The translations under genes were made by a program, and so were the position numbers. A stretch of 9,268 nucleotides of DNA from Pyrobaculum sp. (GTDB taxonomy: Archaea > Thermoproteota > Thermoprotei > Thermoproteales > Thermoproteaceae), in the NCBI GenBank assembly GCA_022759345.1, contig JAEMPK010000118.1, positions 1-9,268 on the forward strand, given 5' to 3'. Within the stretch, counting starts at the first letter, position 1. Each line of letters begins with the position of its first letter. Shown one piece after another: positions 1-6,446 of the stretch. A model generated the notes under the pieces. It did not search any database. It was not told the origin of the DNA and saw nothing but the letters and a program-made list of their open reading frames with translations.

Positions 1-2
1 TT

Positions 3-443
3 AAGAAGCTGGTGGTAGAGGGCGGCAAGGCCTACGTCCTCTGGGTCGACCTCTACGTGATAAACGACGACGGCAATTTGGTAGACGCCGCGAACCTCGC
101 CGCCGTAGCTGCTTTGAAAAACACACAACTGCCAGCCGTCGCCAAAGACGAGACGGGGATTAGACTTGACCGCAACAACAAGTCGCCCCTCCCCGTGGAG
201 GTTTCCAAAGCTCCGATAGCCGTCTCAGTCGGCAAGATTGGGAACGTGTTACTCCTAGACCCAGCATTTGAAGAGGAGCTCAGCCTAGAAGGCAGAATCA
301 CCTTTACATTCTCAGAAGATAAAATAGTCGCCGCCCAGAAGACGCTTGGGTATTTCATGCAGGCGGAGCTGGAAACAGCCCTCAGCTTGGCGTTAAAGGG
401 AAGAGACAGATTGTTCGAAGCGCTTAAGAGCGTTATTGGTTGA
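3..443 (+). CDS. rrp42: Archaeal exosome subunit Rrp42, C-terminal part (partial)
   Basis: This is the non-catalytic RNase PH-fold subunit of the archaeal RNA exosome. In the family it pairs with Rrp41 to form the hexameric ring that degrades or tails RNA 3'-5' in the cytoplasm. The frame is open from the left window edge, so the start lies outside; a GTG at 12 is internal. The visible 146 residues match the second half of the family: a VLWVDLYVINDDGN strand, then the helix DAANLAAVAALKNTQLP, then PIAVSVGKIGN and LLLDPAFEEE, and an amphipathic C-terminal helix ending in ALKSVIG. In archaea the gene normally follows rrp4 and rrp41, which would lie to the left. Many archaea have rpl37ae directly after it; here 521 bases intervene. 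Family assignment is recognition by eye and is strong. Confidence 0.93.
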   Translation, partial: KKLVVEGGKAYVLWVDLYVINDDGNLVDAANLAAVAALKNTQLPAVAKDETGIRLDRNNKSPLPVEVSKAPIAVSVGKIGNVLLLDPAFEEELSLEGRITFTFSEDKIVAAQKTLGYFMQAELETALSLALKGRDRLFEALKSVIG

Positions 444-513
444 GAGCCAATAGTAGAATTAGCCCAAGGACATACGAATATCGAGTCTTCAGATGTCTCC
501 AACTTACAGATAG

Positions 514-535
514 TTCAAGACCCGCATGTCTTGAA
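514..535. repeat. 8-bp perfect inverted repeat (hairpin) downstream of rrp42
   Basis: TTCAAGAC at 514-521 is followed by a 6-base loop and its exact complement GTCTTGAA at 528-535. It lies 70 bases after the rrp42 stop codon, so it could stabilise the 3' end of the exosome mRNA or belong to a small RNA. No U-tract follows it, so a terminator role is not supported. Confidence 0.5.
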
Positions 536-934
536 ACCCTAGGAGATGCCGCATTCTAAAACATGGCTTATAGCTGCCTTTGATGTAGCATGAGGCGCGG
601 GGCGATAAGACACGTCTTATTATCCTTGACGGAAGTTAGACCTCAAAACAGACGAAATGGGGAAAGACCGAACTTAATCGAGACGTTCCTTTATATGCGA
701 GATTCTGCACCAAGCCGCTTCTCCGCTCTCGGCATTATAATTTCCGAGGTTTGCCTCGCCGCTTGGATGACTAGACAAGCGTCTAGAGGTCACGTCTCTG
801 CGACCCTGCTGTAATACACATCAGCGACGAAGGCGCCCCCACCCATTCACCCCATCCCGAAGGGCGAGGCTTGTTGGTCTTGCGTCAACGGAGGTGGTTA
901 ACGTCTGTAGTGTGTTGCTTGCCGCCTCTCAAAA

Positions 935-943
935 GTATATAAA
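935..943 (+). promoter_or_regulatory. TATA box of rpl37ae (leaderless)
   Basis: GTATATAAA is centred about 26 bases upstream of the ATG at 965. That is the usual archaeal distance from TATA box to transcription start, so the mRNA should begin at or next to the start codon. This favours ATG 965 over the in-frame GTG at 959. Confidence 0.75.
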
Positions 944-964
944 CCGTTTGTAGTTGATGTGTTC

Positions 965-1270
965 ATGCCTTTCAGCCACACGAAGATCGTAGGGCCGGCG
1001 GGCAGATACGGAGCGAGATACGGCATGGGGCTACGCCGCAAGGTGACGGCCATAGAAGTGAAGCAGAGAGGTAAGCATAGGTGTCCCAGCTGTAGGTCGT
1101 TGGTGAGACTAGAGAGGCTTGCCTTTGGGATATGGAGATGTCCTAAGTGCGGCTTTGTCTTCGCCGGCGGGGCATGGACGCCGCAGACTATAATGGGCAA
1201 GGCCTTAGCGCCGGAGGAGCTGAAGGAGGTTGAGGCTCAGAAGGCGCGTTGGAGAGAGGAGGCCAGGTAG
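965..1270 (+). CDS. rpl37ae: 50S ribosomal protein L37Ae (eL43)
   Basis: A 101-residue structural protein of the large ribosomal subunit. Members bind rRNA through a small zinc ribbon. The N-terminus MPFSHTKIVGPAGRYGARYG is typical of the family, followed by the LRRKVTAIE segment. Four zinc ligands are visible as CPSC (residues 40 and 43) and CPKC (59 and 62), then a GGAWTP turn and a charged C-terminal helix. Length is close to the family norm of about 80-100. The start is ATG 965, set by the TATA box 26 bases upstream and by the family N-terminus; GTG 959 would add two residues. The Brix gene follows after 37 bases, so the two are probably co-transcribed as part of the ribosome-biogenesis cluster. 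Confidence 0.93.
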   Translation: MPFSHTKIVGPAGRYGARYGMGLRRKVTAIEVKQRGKHRCPSCRSLVRLERLAFGIWRCPKCGFVFAGGAWTPQTIMGKALAPEELKEVEAQKARWREEAR

Positions 1271-1307
1271 CCGCCCTCTGTTTCTTCGGCAAAAAGAAGG
1301 CGGCTCT

Positions 1308-1850
1308 ATGTCTTGTCGCGTGGCGCTTACTACGTCTAGGAGCCCGTCTAAGATAACTCTCGAACTTGTCAACGACTTAGTAAACTCGCTCCCAGGCGTT
1401 GCGAAGATTGTTAGAGGTAAGAAGTCGTTTATGGTGTTGTTAGAGGAGGCGGTTGCCTGCGGAGCGCGTTACGTCGCCTTCGTATGGGATAGACGCGGCA
1501 TGCCTTCGGCGTTGTTGTTTTACGACGTAGGCCACAGGGCGTGGAAGCCATATATGTTACGGATATCGGGCGTGAGGACTCGGAGAGACTTCCCCGTATT
1601 TGTGGCGAGGAGACCTCCGGCTAGGAGTGCCGTAATTGTGGACTTGACCAGAGGTGAGCTTGGCGACATATTCGCCGAAGTTTTTCAATACCCCCTCCTC
1701 TACGACCTAGACGCTGTCAAGGGACGTTTTGACACAGTGGTTCTGATCAAGAAGGGGGAGGGCTACGTTGTGGAGTTTTTAGGTCCCGATCTAGGGCCAA
1801 GGGCCTCTTCGCTTAAAATAAAGAAAGTAATATACAGATGTATAGATTAG
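1308..1850 (+). CDS. Brix-domain (Imp4-like) ribosome biogenesis protein
   Basis: A 180-residue protein that corresponds to the archaeal single-domain Brix family, probable assembly factors for ribosomal RNA processing related to eukaryotic Imp4/Rpf. The diagnostic opening is LTTSRSPSKITLELVNDL followed by LPGVAKIVRGKKS, which matches the TTSR(x)PS...RG pattern of Brix proteins. The centre has FVWDRRGMPSALLFYDVG, again family-like, and the C-terminal half is more divergent. The start is taken as ATG 1308 because the Brix motif begins eight residues later; the frame is open upstream to 1230 but that part overlaps rpl37ae. Its end overlaps the start of pcc1 by 13 bases, indicating tight coupling. 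This gene order (L37Ae, Brix, Pcc1, prefoldin beta) is well conserved in Crenarchaeota. Confidence 0.85.
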   Translation: MSCRVALTTSRSPSKITLELVNDLVNSLPGVAKIVRGKKSFMVLLEEAVACGARYVAFVWDRRGMPSALLFYDVGHRAWKPYMLRISGVRTRRDFPVFVARRPPARSAVIVDLTRGELGDIFAEVFQYPLLYDLDAVKGRFDTVVLIKKGEGYVVEFLGPDLGPRASSLKIKKVIYRCID

Positions 1851-2047
1851 AGGTGAGCATAGGAGAGAACGATCTTGCAATTCAAGTCTTCAGGATATTG
1901 GAGCGGGAAGTACGCTTTGGCCGGGGCCGCGTGTATGTCGAAGATGAGAAGATAGTAGCCGAGGCTGCCGACGCCTCGAGCCTTAGGTCGTTACTACATA
2001 CAATTTTCCGCGCCCTATACCTCGTCGAGCATGTGGCATTGCTCTAA
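1838..2047 (+). CDS. pcc1: KEOPS complex subunit Pcc1
   Basis: A 69-residue protein of the Pcc1/CTAG family, the small dimerising subunit of KEOPS. That complex adds threonylcarbamoyl to A37 of ANN-decoding tRNAs, with Pcc1 bridging Kae1 and helping bind tRNA. The sequence shows an N-terminal beta strand, the helix DLAIQVFRILEREV, a central VYVEDEKIVAEAADASS hairpin and the signature helix SLRSLLHTIFRALYLVE. It is somewhat shorter than typical members (75-90 residues). The ATG at 1838 lies inside the 3' end of the Brix gene, so translation is probably coupled. A second KEOPS gene, bud32, lies about 4.4 kb downstream. Kae1 and Cgi121 are not seen in the window. Confidence 0.8.
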   Translation: MYRLEVSIGENDLAIQVFRILEREVRFGRGRVYVEDEKIVAEAADASSLRSLLHTIFRALYLVEHVALL

Positions 2048-2051
2048 AATG

Positions 2052-2060
2052 TTTATATAT
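2052..2060 (+). promoter_or_regulatory. TATA box of the prefoldin beta operon
   Basis: TTTATATAT is centred about 24 bases upstream of the ATG at 2080, just after the pcc1 stop codon. It implies a separate leaderless transcript starting at the prefoldin gene, even though the upstream genes run in the same direction. Confidence 0.75.
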
Positions 2061-2079
2061 GAGGTACAGTACTTAGCCG

Positions 2080-2460
2080 ATGGCGCAGATCCCGCCCTCT
2101 CTTCAAGACCTCGCAAACCGCTTTAACCAAGCACAAGCCCAGTTACAGAGCGTGTTGTTAAGAAAACAGCAGTATGAAGCAGAGCTTAGAGAAGTCGAGA
2201 AGGCAATTTCGGAAATTGAGAAGCTCCCTCAGGAGGCTAGGATATACAAGAGCGTCGGCAACTTCCTCCTCCCTCAGACCAGGGACTCCGCCTTGCAGGA
2301 GCTGAAGGACAGGAAGGAGTTGTTGGAACTACACGTAAAAACTTTGACTAGGCAGGAGTCGATGTTGCGGGAACAGCTGGAGAAGTTGAGAGACGAGATA
2401 AACAAAGAGTTGGCTAAGTTAAGAGGGAGCTCCTCCGAGGCCGCCAAAGGCGGAGGGTAG
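2080..2460 (+). CDS. pfdB: Prefoldin subunit beta
   Basis: A 126-residue subunit of the archaeal hexameric chaperone prefoldin (two alpha, four beta), which captures unfolded proteins in the cytoplasm and passes them to the thermosome. The architecture is as expected: an N-terminal coiled coil (about residues 8-50, rich in Q, E, K and hydrophobic heptads), the beta-hairpin region RIYKSVGNFLLPQT around 54-68, and a C-terminal coiled coil from about 76 to 116 (ELKDRKELLELHVKTLTRQE). The tail is a short polar SSSEAAKGGG. The ATG is placed 24 bases from a strong TATA box, so the start is firm. Its stop codon overlaps the GTG of the next gene by one base (TAGTG), and prefoldin beta next to a DUF3194 gene is a recurring archaeal pair. 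Confidence 0.93.
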   Translation: MAQIPPSLQDLANRFNQAQAQLQSVLLRKQQYEAELREVEKAISEIEKLPQEARIYKSVGNFLLPQTRDSALQELKDRKELLELHVKTLTRQESMLREQLEKLRDEINKELAKLRGSSSEAAKGGG

Positions 2461-2741
2461 TGGATAACCTCGACGTAGCACAGTTTATTTCTTCAGAAGT
2501 AGTCAAATACGTAGAAAAAAAGTTGGGAGACGCCGCAAAACACGTCACAGTCTCGGTCTCCTTTTCGGAAAATGGGGTAGAGGTAGACGTAGACATAGAC
2601 GCAAGTCTATTGGTCGAGGACACCTATCTGCAGAAGGTGACCGACGAGGCAGCTGAACTAGGCATATGTATTGCAGACGTGATACGTGAAAAGGGTTGGC
2701 CGATAAGCCGCGGGGAGATTTCTAAATGCTTCGCCAAGTGA
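2460..2741 (+). CDS. DUF3194-type archaeal protein
   Basis: A 93-residue protein with no known function. Its place directly after prefoldin beta, its length, and its alpha-beta layout (N-terminal helix DVAQFISSEVVKYVEKKL, a strand pair VTVSVSFSENGVEVDVDIDA, then a helix) fit the archaeal DUF3194 family, which is usually encoded there. The GTG start at 2460 shares one base with the prefoldin stop codon, and the end overlaps the ATG of the DHH gene by 16 bases, so the three genes almost certainly form one translationally coupled unit. The protein is acidic and soluble, with two cysteines in the C-terminal part. The family call is from context plus pattern and is moderately sure; the biochemical role is unknown. 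Confidence 0.7.
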   Translation: MDNLDVAQFISSEVVKYVEKKLGDAAKHVTVSVSFSENGVEVDVDIDASLLVEDTYLQKVTDEAAELGICIADVIREKGWPISRGEISKCFAK

Positions 2742-3619
2742 TCGAACTACTAGGTGGAGCCAAGAAAGTCGCCATTGTGACGCATCGGCGGGCAGACGCC
2801 GATGCGTTTGCGTGCGCAAAGGTGTTACAACTGGTGCTGGAGAGGCTAGGAGTTACGGTGGCTGCGGTTGTATGTCCAGAGGGGCCTCAGCTTGAGGGTT
2901 GCACTAGGGAGTTGCCCAGCGACGTTGACTTATATGTGTTAGCTGACGTCGCGTCGTTGAGCCAAGTACCTCCGTTGCGGGGAAGATACTTTAAGATAGA
3001 TCATCATCACGTCGGCGACGACATACCCGGCGTTGTGGCGCAGAGGCCCAGCTGTACAGAGATCGCCTTAAAACTCGCTGAAGAGGCAGGCGTGGAATTA
3101 ACGCCTGAGGTGGCCAAATTGGCGGCGCTGGGCATATATGCCGACACTGGGAGGCTGAAGAGAGCCGACGCAGAGACCCTCAGGTTGCTGGCGAAGTTGC
3201 TTGAAAAGACCGGAGGCACCCTCGGCGATTTAATAAGAGAAGAGGAGAGAGCAGAAGAGCCGCAGAGAGTCGTGGCGTTGTTGAAAGGGATGAAGAGGCT
3301 GGAGGCCTATAGGTCCTCCCTCGGCGTGATCTGCACGTCGCACGTGGGTGCCTACGAGGCCGACGTGGCATCGCTTCTGCTGTCTATCGGATGTAGCGTC
3401 GCCTTAGTGGCTTCGCGGAAGGAAGACGGCATCCACGTGGTGATGAGGTCCCGCGGCTTCGACGTGGCTACATTAGCCAAGTCTCTGGGCGCCGGCGGTG
3501 GCCACAAAGAGGCCGCAGTCTCCATAATACGCGAAGACGTCACAAAAAGTCAGTTGCCCACTCTCCTTAGGAGAATCGTAAAACAAATAGACCCAGGCGC
3601 CGAGCCGCTAGTCCAATAA
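2726..3619 (+). CDS. DHH/DHHA1-family phosphoesterase (RecJ/NrnA-like)
   Basis: A 297-residue predicted metal-dependent phosphoesterase, probably acting on small nucleic acids or dinucleotides. All DHH motifs are visible: motif I THRRADADAFA (His20, Asp24, Asp26), motif II around LADVA (Asp74), the DHHH signature (Asp92, His93, His94), and motif IV YADTG (Asp140). The C-terminal DHHA1 domain carries the substrate-binding GAGGGHKEAA at about 256-264. Length suits the short NrnA-like/archaeal group rather than full RecJ. It starts inside the DUF3194 gene and is the last gene of the prefoldin operon. Its 3' end overlaps that of the convergent zinc-ribbon gene by 12 bases. Whether it is a nuclease, an oligoribonuclease or a replisome-associated GAN-like protein cannot be told from sequence alone. 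Confidence 0.88.
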   Translation: MLRQVIELLGGAKKVAIVTHRRADADAFACAKVLQLVLERLGVTVAAVVCPEGPQLEGCTRELPSDVDLYVLADVASLSQVPPLRGRYFKIDHHHVGDDIPGVVAQRPSCTEIALKLAEEAGVELTPEVAKLAALGIYADTGRLKRADAETLRLLAKLLEKTGGTLGDLIREEERAEEPQRVVALLKGMKRLEAYRSSLGVICTSHVGAYEADVASLLLSIGCSVALVASRKEDGIHVVMRSRGFDVATLAKSLGAGGGHKEAAVSIIREDVTKSQLPTLLRRIVKQIDPGAEPLVQ

Positions 3620-4150
3620 GTTAAGACTTCTTACCCTAAAGTTGCATATGGGACACGCGTATATGTTCTCCACAACTCTCCCTCTATACTTCCGAGAAAA
3701 GAATTTGTCTTGTCTATAGAGGCGTAGTACGCCTTTACCGCATTGTGGGCAGTAGTATTCTGTTTCAATCCCCGGGCCGAGTTTCTGCGGCCTCTCTACA
3801 AACGCGCGGCCGAGCGCATCTTCAAGGCTTGTCTCAAGCTCCACAGTACTCACCCCTAGTAGCTTTACGTCAAATTTAAGTCCGTACCACCTATGTGCTC
3901 TCTCTAGAAACGAGTTTATGTAATCCACAAGGACGTATGGCCTGTAAGACACAATTATCAACACGTCAAGCGAGTCAAGCTCCAGCGTCTTATTGACGTC
4001 TTCTACGTCGTTGAACTCGGGGAACTCCTCTCTTGGGCACCATAGACCTAGTTTCAAGGACCCCACGGAGATGGTCAAGAAGTCGGGCCTCACACGTCTA
4101 GCCTCGAGGCCGCGTTCTTTGAGATACTCAACAACTACCTCGCATTCCAC
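3608..4150 (-). CDS. Hypothetical protein with C-terminal zinc ribbon
   Basis: I do not recognise this 180-residue protein. The N-terminal two-thirds alternate strands and helices, including the hydrophobic stretch SLDVLIIVSYRPYVLVDYI. The C-terminal third is a zinc-ribbon-like module with CPQC (residues 134 and 137) and CPIC (166 and 169), separated by a basic, aromatic loop that could contact nucleic acid. The frame is open further upstream to a GTG at 4180, but the TATA box of the gene lies at 4170-4177, so that start would precede the transcript. GTG 4150 is 23-24 bases from the TATA centre and fits a leaderless mRNA. It converges on the DHH gene (12-base overlap) and diverges from the 54-residue cysteine protein gene. 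Confidence 0.75.
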   Translation of the reverse strand: MECEVVVEYLKERGLEARRVRPDFLTISVGSLKLGLWCPREEFPEFNDVEDVNKTLELDSLDVLIIVSYRPYVLVDYINSFLERAHRWYGLKFDVKLLGVSTVELETSLEDALGRAFVERPQKLGPGIETEYYCPQCGKGVLRLYRQDKFFSRKYRGRVVENIYACPICNFRVRSLNLLD

Positions 4151-4169
4151 AGACGCCAAAACGCTTAAG

Positions 4170-4177
4170 TATAAAAA
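4170..4177. promoter_or_regulatory. Shared bidirectional TATA box between two divergent leaderless genes
   Basis: TATAAAAA on the + strand reads TTTTTATA on the - strand, and only one such box exists between the two divergent genes. Its centre (4173.5) is 23.5 bases from the + strand GTG at 4197 and 23.5 bases from the - strand GTG at 4150. The simplest reading is one TATA element serving both directions. Which direction dominates would depend on flanking BRE and initiator bases that I cannot judge. Confidence 0.6.
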
Positions 4178-4196
4178 CACTTACAAAAACCACCAA

Positions 4197-4361
4197 GTGC
4201 GTTGTCCAATGTTCCGCTCCACCGCAGACGGACTTAGATGTATCTTGTTGCCTCCTGAGGAGTGGCGCATAAGGAGAGCCCAGCTGGAGAAGTACTGCAA
4301 CAACGGCGGCAACGGCTGTCAGATATATGCACAATATTTGGCGAAGAGGGGCACGAGATAA
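4197..4361 (+). CDS. Small cysteine-containing hypothetical protein (54 aa)
   Basis: A 54-residue protein I do not recognise by name. Its opening MRCPMF is followed by GLRCILLPPEEWRIRRAQLEKYC and GGNGCQIYAQYLAK. Four cysteines at residues 3, 15, 35 and 42 are spaced so as to suggest a metal site or disulphide-stabilised fold. The central helix is strongly basic. The GTG at 4197 is chosen over the ATG at 4209 because it sits 23.5 bases from the TATA box and adds the first cysteine, which completes the set of four. The next gene has its own TATA box, so this is probably a monocistronic gene. Confidence 0.6.
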   Translation: MRCPMFRSTADGLRCILLPPEEWRIRRAQLEKYCNNGGNGCQIYAQYLAKRGTR

Positions 4362-4368
4362 GGCATTA

Positions 4369-4377
4369 TTTTTATAC
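4369..4377 (+). promoter_or_regulatory. TATA box of the 299-residue hypothetical gene
   Basis: TTTTTATAC is centred 23 bases upstream of the ATG at 4396, immediately after the stop codon of the small cysteine protein. It implies another leaderless transcript. Confidence 0.7.
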
Positions 4378-4395
4378 TGACCAATACGCAACTTC

Positions 4396-5295
4396 ATGCT
4401 TTGTACATCACTAGTGGAGTGTCTAGAAACTCTAAAACCAAGACAAATAATGGCTATCTCGTCGCCGCTGGGAGGTCTCGGAGTGCTCACCTTAGCTAGA
4501 CAAGTCAAGCTGTCCGTCCTCACCTCAGGCCCTATCTTCAACAAAATCGCGGCGCTGGAGGCTATGGACAACTACGGAGCCGAGGTAAGATACGCGCCAC
4601 GTCTCCATACCTCTATATATAAGTTCATGGGAGAGAAGGAGTGCTGGGTAGCTGGACCCCCATTGGTGAGGACAGTGGCGGCGGGCAACTCCACTTCTCT
4701 TTCTGTGTACACCTGCGCCAAGGTAGAGGGGGTCGAGAAGTTGCTAACCAGCGGAAAGCCTCTCGACACGCTCAGCTCAAAGGTCGTCGGCGGCGGCAGA
4801 GATGGCCGCGACTTCGACCTAGTAGTACAGCTAAGGTCTATACAGGTAAAGGGAGAAGACGAAGAGGAGATTGCAGACAAGATAATCCGCAGCGGCGTCT
4901 TCGGCGTCGACGACTTAGACGTAATTTCGCAACAACTTTCACGTCTAGCATCCCGGTGGAGAAACAGATCCGCCATCTTGTTTAAAGATCCCTCCACCGG
5001 ACTCGGCTTAACCATATCCATGCTGTACTACGGGCTGAAGGTCATAGCAAGCGGACAAGACTGCGCCCGGGGGAGATGCATAAAGACGACCACTAAGTTG
5101 CTGGAGAGGGCGCTTAGGCTCGCCCCCTCGGCTACGGTGCATGAACAGTGGCGCACGGCTCTGAAGGAGCCGCAGATGAGAAGACGTATCGAAGAGTCGC
5201 CGTATATACCCGCCGTGTTTATGCTGACAGGTAGAGTAGATGTAGAACGCGAGGCGGAGGTTAAGATATACAAGCTTAGACAAGCCACTAGCTGA
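4396..5295 (+). CDS. Hypothetical protein, possibly a degenerate phospholipase D-like fold
   Basis: A 299-residue soluble protein without a family I can name with confidence. The first 110 residues read like a phospholipase D-type half-domain: alternating beta strands (VKLSVLTSGPIFNKI, GAEVRYAPRLHTSIYKFMGE), then a strand with AGPPL and a later GNSTSLSVY. This is where HKD enzymes have HxK, D and GSxN. Here the His is present (LHTSIYKF) but the Lys is Ser and the GS/N element is altered, so catalysis by that mechanism is doubtful. The remaining residues contain an acidic helix (KGEDEEEIADKII), a centre with CARGRC, and a basic C-terminus. It starts 23 bases from a TATA box and its 3' end overlaps the convergent radical SAM gene by 8 bases. 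The gene is real; the fold is a guess. Confidence 0.8.
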   Translation: MLCTSLVECLETLKPRQIMAISSPLGGLGVLTLARQVKLSVLTSGPIFNKIAALEAMDNYGAEVRYAPRLHTSIYKFMGEKECWVAGPPLVRTVAAGNSTSLSVYTCAKVEGVEKLLTSGKPLDTLSSKVVGGGRDGRDFDLVVQLRSIQVKGEDEEEIADKIIRSGVFGVDDLDVISQQLSRLASRWRNRSAILFKDPSTGLGLTISMLYYGLKVIASGQDCARGRCIKTTTKLLERALRLAPSATVHEQWRTALKEPQMRRRIEESPYIPAVFMLTGRVDVEREAEVKIYKLRQATS

Positions 5296-6405
5296 CCTCC
5301 TCCCACGCGAGGCCGAGCTCAGTCGCGTATCTATACGCCTCCTGCATCTCCTCCTCAGTCACCCTCCGCCTAATTTCTTTGTATTTGTCCAACTTAACAA
5401 CTAAGTAGTCGGGTCGGTATTGTTGCATTATGTTTACAAGCGCGTAATTGCAGTTTTCCGCTAGCCACTTCAACACCGGCTTTGTACAACACTCCACGTG
5501 GCCTGGCAACACGAGGTGCCGCACAATTATGTCTTCCCTCCTTCTGCAGATGGTCGAGAAGTTTCTAGTGACGACTTCCCAATACCGCGGCGCCACTGAG
5601 TACTTCAAAGCACATTTGTCGTTGCCGTATTTAAAGTCCGGGAGCCATATGTCCATGACGTGAAGAATCAGAGAGAGGCCCTCCGGCGTTAGGTACATGT
5701 TGGAGTTCCACAGCTGAGGCACGTTGACGCCTCTAGCCGCCAGCATCCTGAGAGACTCTAAGATGTGGGGTATGTTCGGCGTGGGTTCGCCCCCTACCCA
5801 ATTTATGTTGCGCGCCCCCTCTTCTCTTAGCCTGATCTGTATTGCGGCGAGCGCCTGGGGCGTCGTCTCTACGCCAGCTTCGGGATGTTGTGAGATGTCC
5901 CAGTTTTGGCAGTAGACACAGCGGAAGTTGCAGCCAGAGAAAAACACAGTGCCGGAGGGCACCAGGGGCGCCTCTTCTCCCAGGTGGTGGAAGAAGCTTG
6001 CCACCCGCGGCTTGTGGTCCAGGAGGCAGGCCCCTTCCTCGTCGTTCTGTCTACGCCACACCGCCTTTCGCAAAGTATACAACGCCTAAGTTGACGTCTG
6101 CCTAGTTCTATCTTCACATCGAGGAAAGAGGCCCTCGGCGGCTCCTTCTTGATCAGGCTTATGTCTGGCTTCTCCTTCTGGCGGCGCCACTCGTCGTCGA
6201 AAACTTCGCCTAGCCTCTCGTGAAGCCTCCACAGCTCTTCGTCGCTCATCGAGGCGTAATCCGGCGGCGCCTCCACTCTCGCGGCTATGTGGAACTTCGC
6301 CGGCGCCGAGCCGCGCATAACTGAGTAATACCAACGCAACCTCTCCCTTACTACGGGGCTTTCCCAGACCACCACGGCATCCGGCCTGTAGAGCTCCCAG
6401 TACAC
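5288..6405 (-). CDS. PflX-type radical SAM protein (COG1313-like), frameshifted
   Basis: A radical S-adenosylmethionine enzyme related to pyruvate formate-lyase activases, of the PflX group; its substrate is not established. Read across the break it is about 372 residues. The N-terminal part (start GTG 6405, MYWELYRPDAVVVWES) ends in CILCERRCGVDR, with Cys at about 109, 112 and 116 and a further Cys at 127, the usual second metal-site motif of this group. The 4Fe-4S/SAM motif CNFRCVYC is at about 159-166, followed by WVGGEPT. A one-base loss near 6040-6045 (minus strand ACGACGAGG) shifts the frame between VDRT and DEEGACLLD; both sides match the family, so the gene is intact apart from that base. 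Its GTG lies 20 bases from the AT tract shared with bud32. It could be a sequencing error or a true pseudogene. Confidence 0.85.
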
Positions 6406-6419
6406 GTATCTCCTACACG

Positions 6420-6430
6420 TATTTTTAATA
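6420..6430. promoter_or_regulatory. Near-symmetric AT tract shared by bud32 and the radical SAM gene
   Basis: TATTTTTAATA is an interrupted palindrome centred at 6425. The + strand GTG of bud32 (6447) is 22 bases away and the - strand GTG of the radical SAM gene (6405) is 20 bases away. No other TATA-like element fits in the 41-base gap, so one element probably serves both genes. Confidence 0.55.
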
Positions 6431-6446
6431 CCTTTTAGGAGGCGCC

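Larger units (their letters stand above)
444..964. other. 521-base stretch between rrp42 and rpl37ae with no convincing gene
   Basis: No reading frame here looks coding. The longest on the + strand (590-814) has no recognisable motif and poor codon character. The stretch does hold several short perfect inverted repeats that could fold in RNA: 514-521 with 528-535 (8 bp, 6-base loop), 605-610 with 615-620 (6 bp, 4-base loop), 710-715 with 761-766 (6 bp) enclosing 728-732 with 744-748, and 771-776 with 781-786 (6 bp, 4-base loop). A TATA-like TTTATATG lies at 690-697. These would fit an unannotated structured RNA or the decayed remains of one, but I could not match a known RNA class. The last 30 bases hold the rpl37ae promoter. 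Confidence 0.4.

Noticed and set aside
53..502. 149-residue - strand frame opposite rrp42
   Set aside because: It is the antisense shadow of a well-recognised gene and its Ser/Ala-rich translation has no family character.
590..814. 74-residue + strand frame between rrp42 and rpl37ae
   Set aside because: No motif, no promoter at the right distance, and composition unlike the neighbouring genes; better treated as non-coding.
444..934. A minimal (type T) RNase P RNA, known in Thermoproteaceae, in the rrp42-rpl37ae gap
   Set aside because: I looked for the conserved P4 and CR-I/CR-V elements on both strands and found no convincing match.
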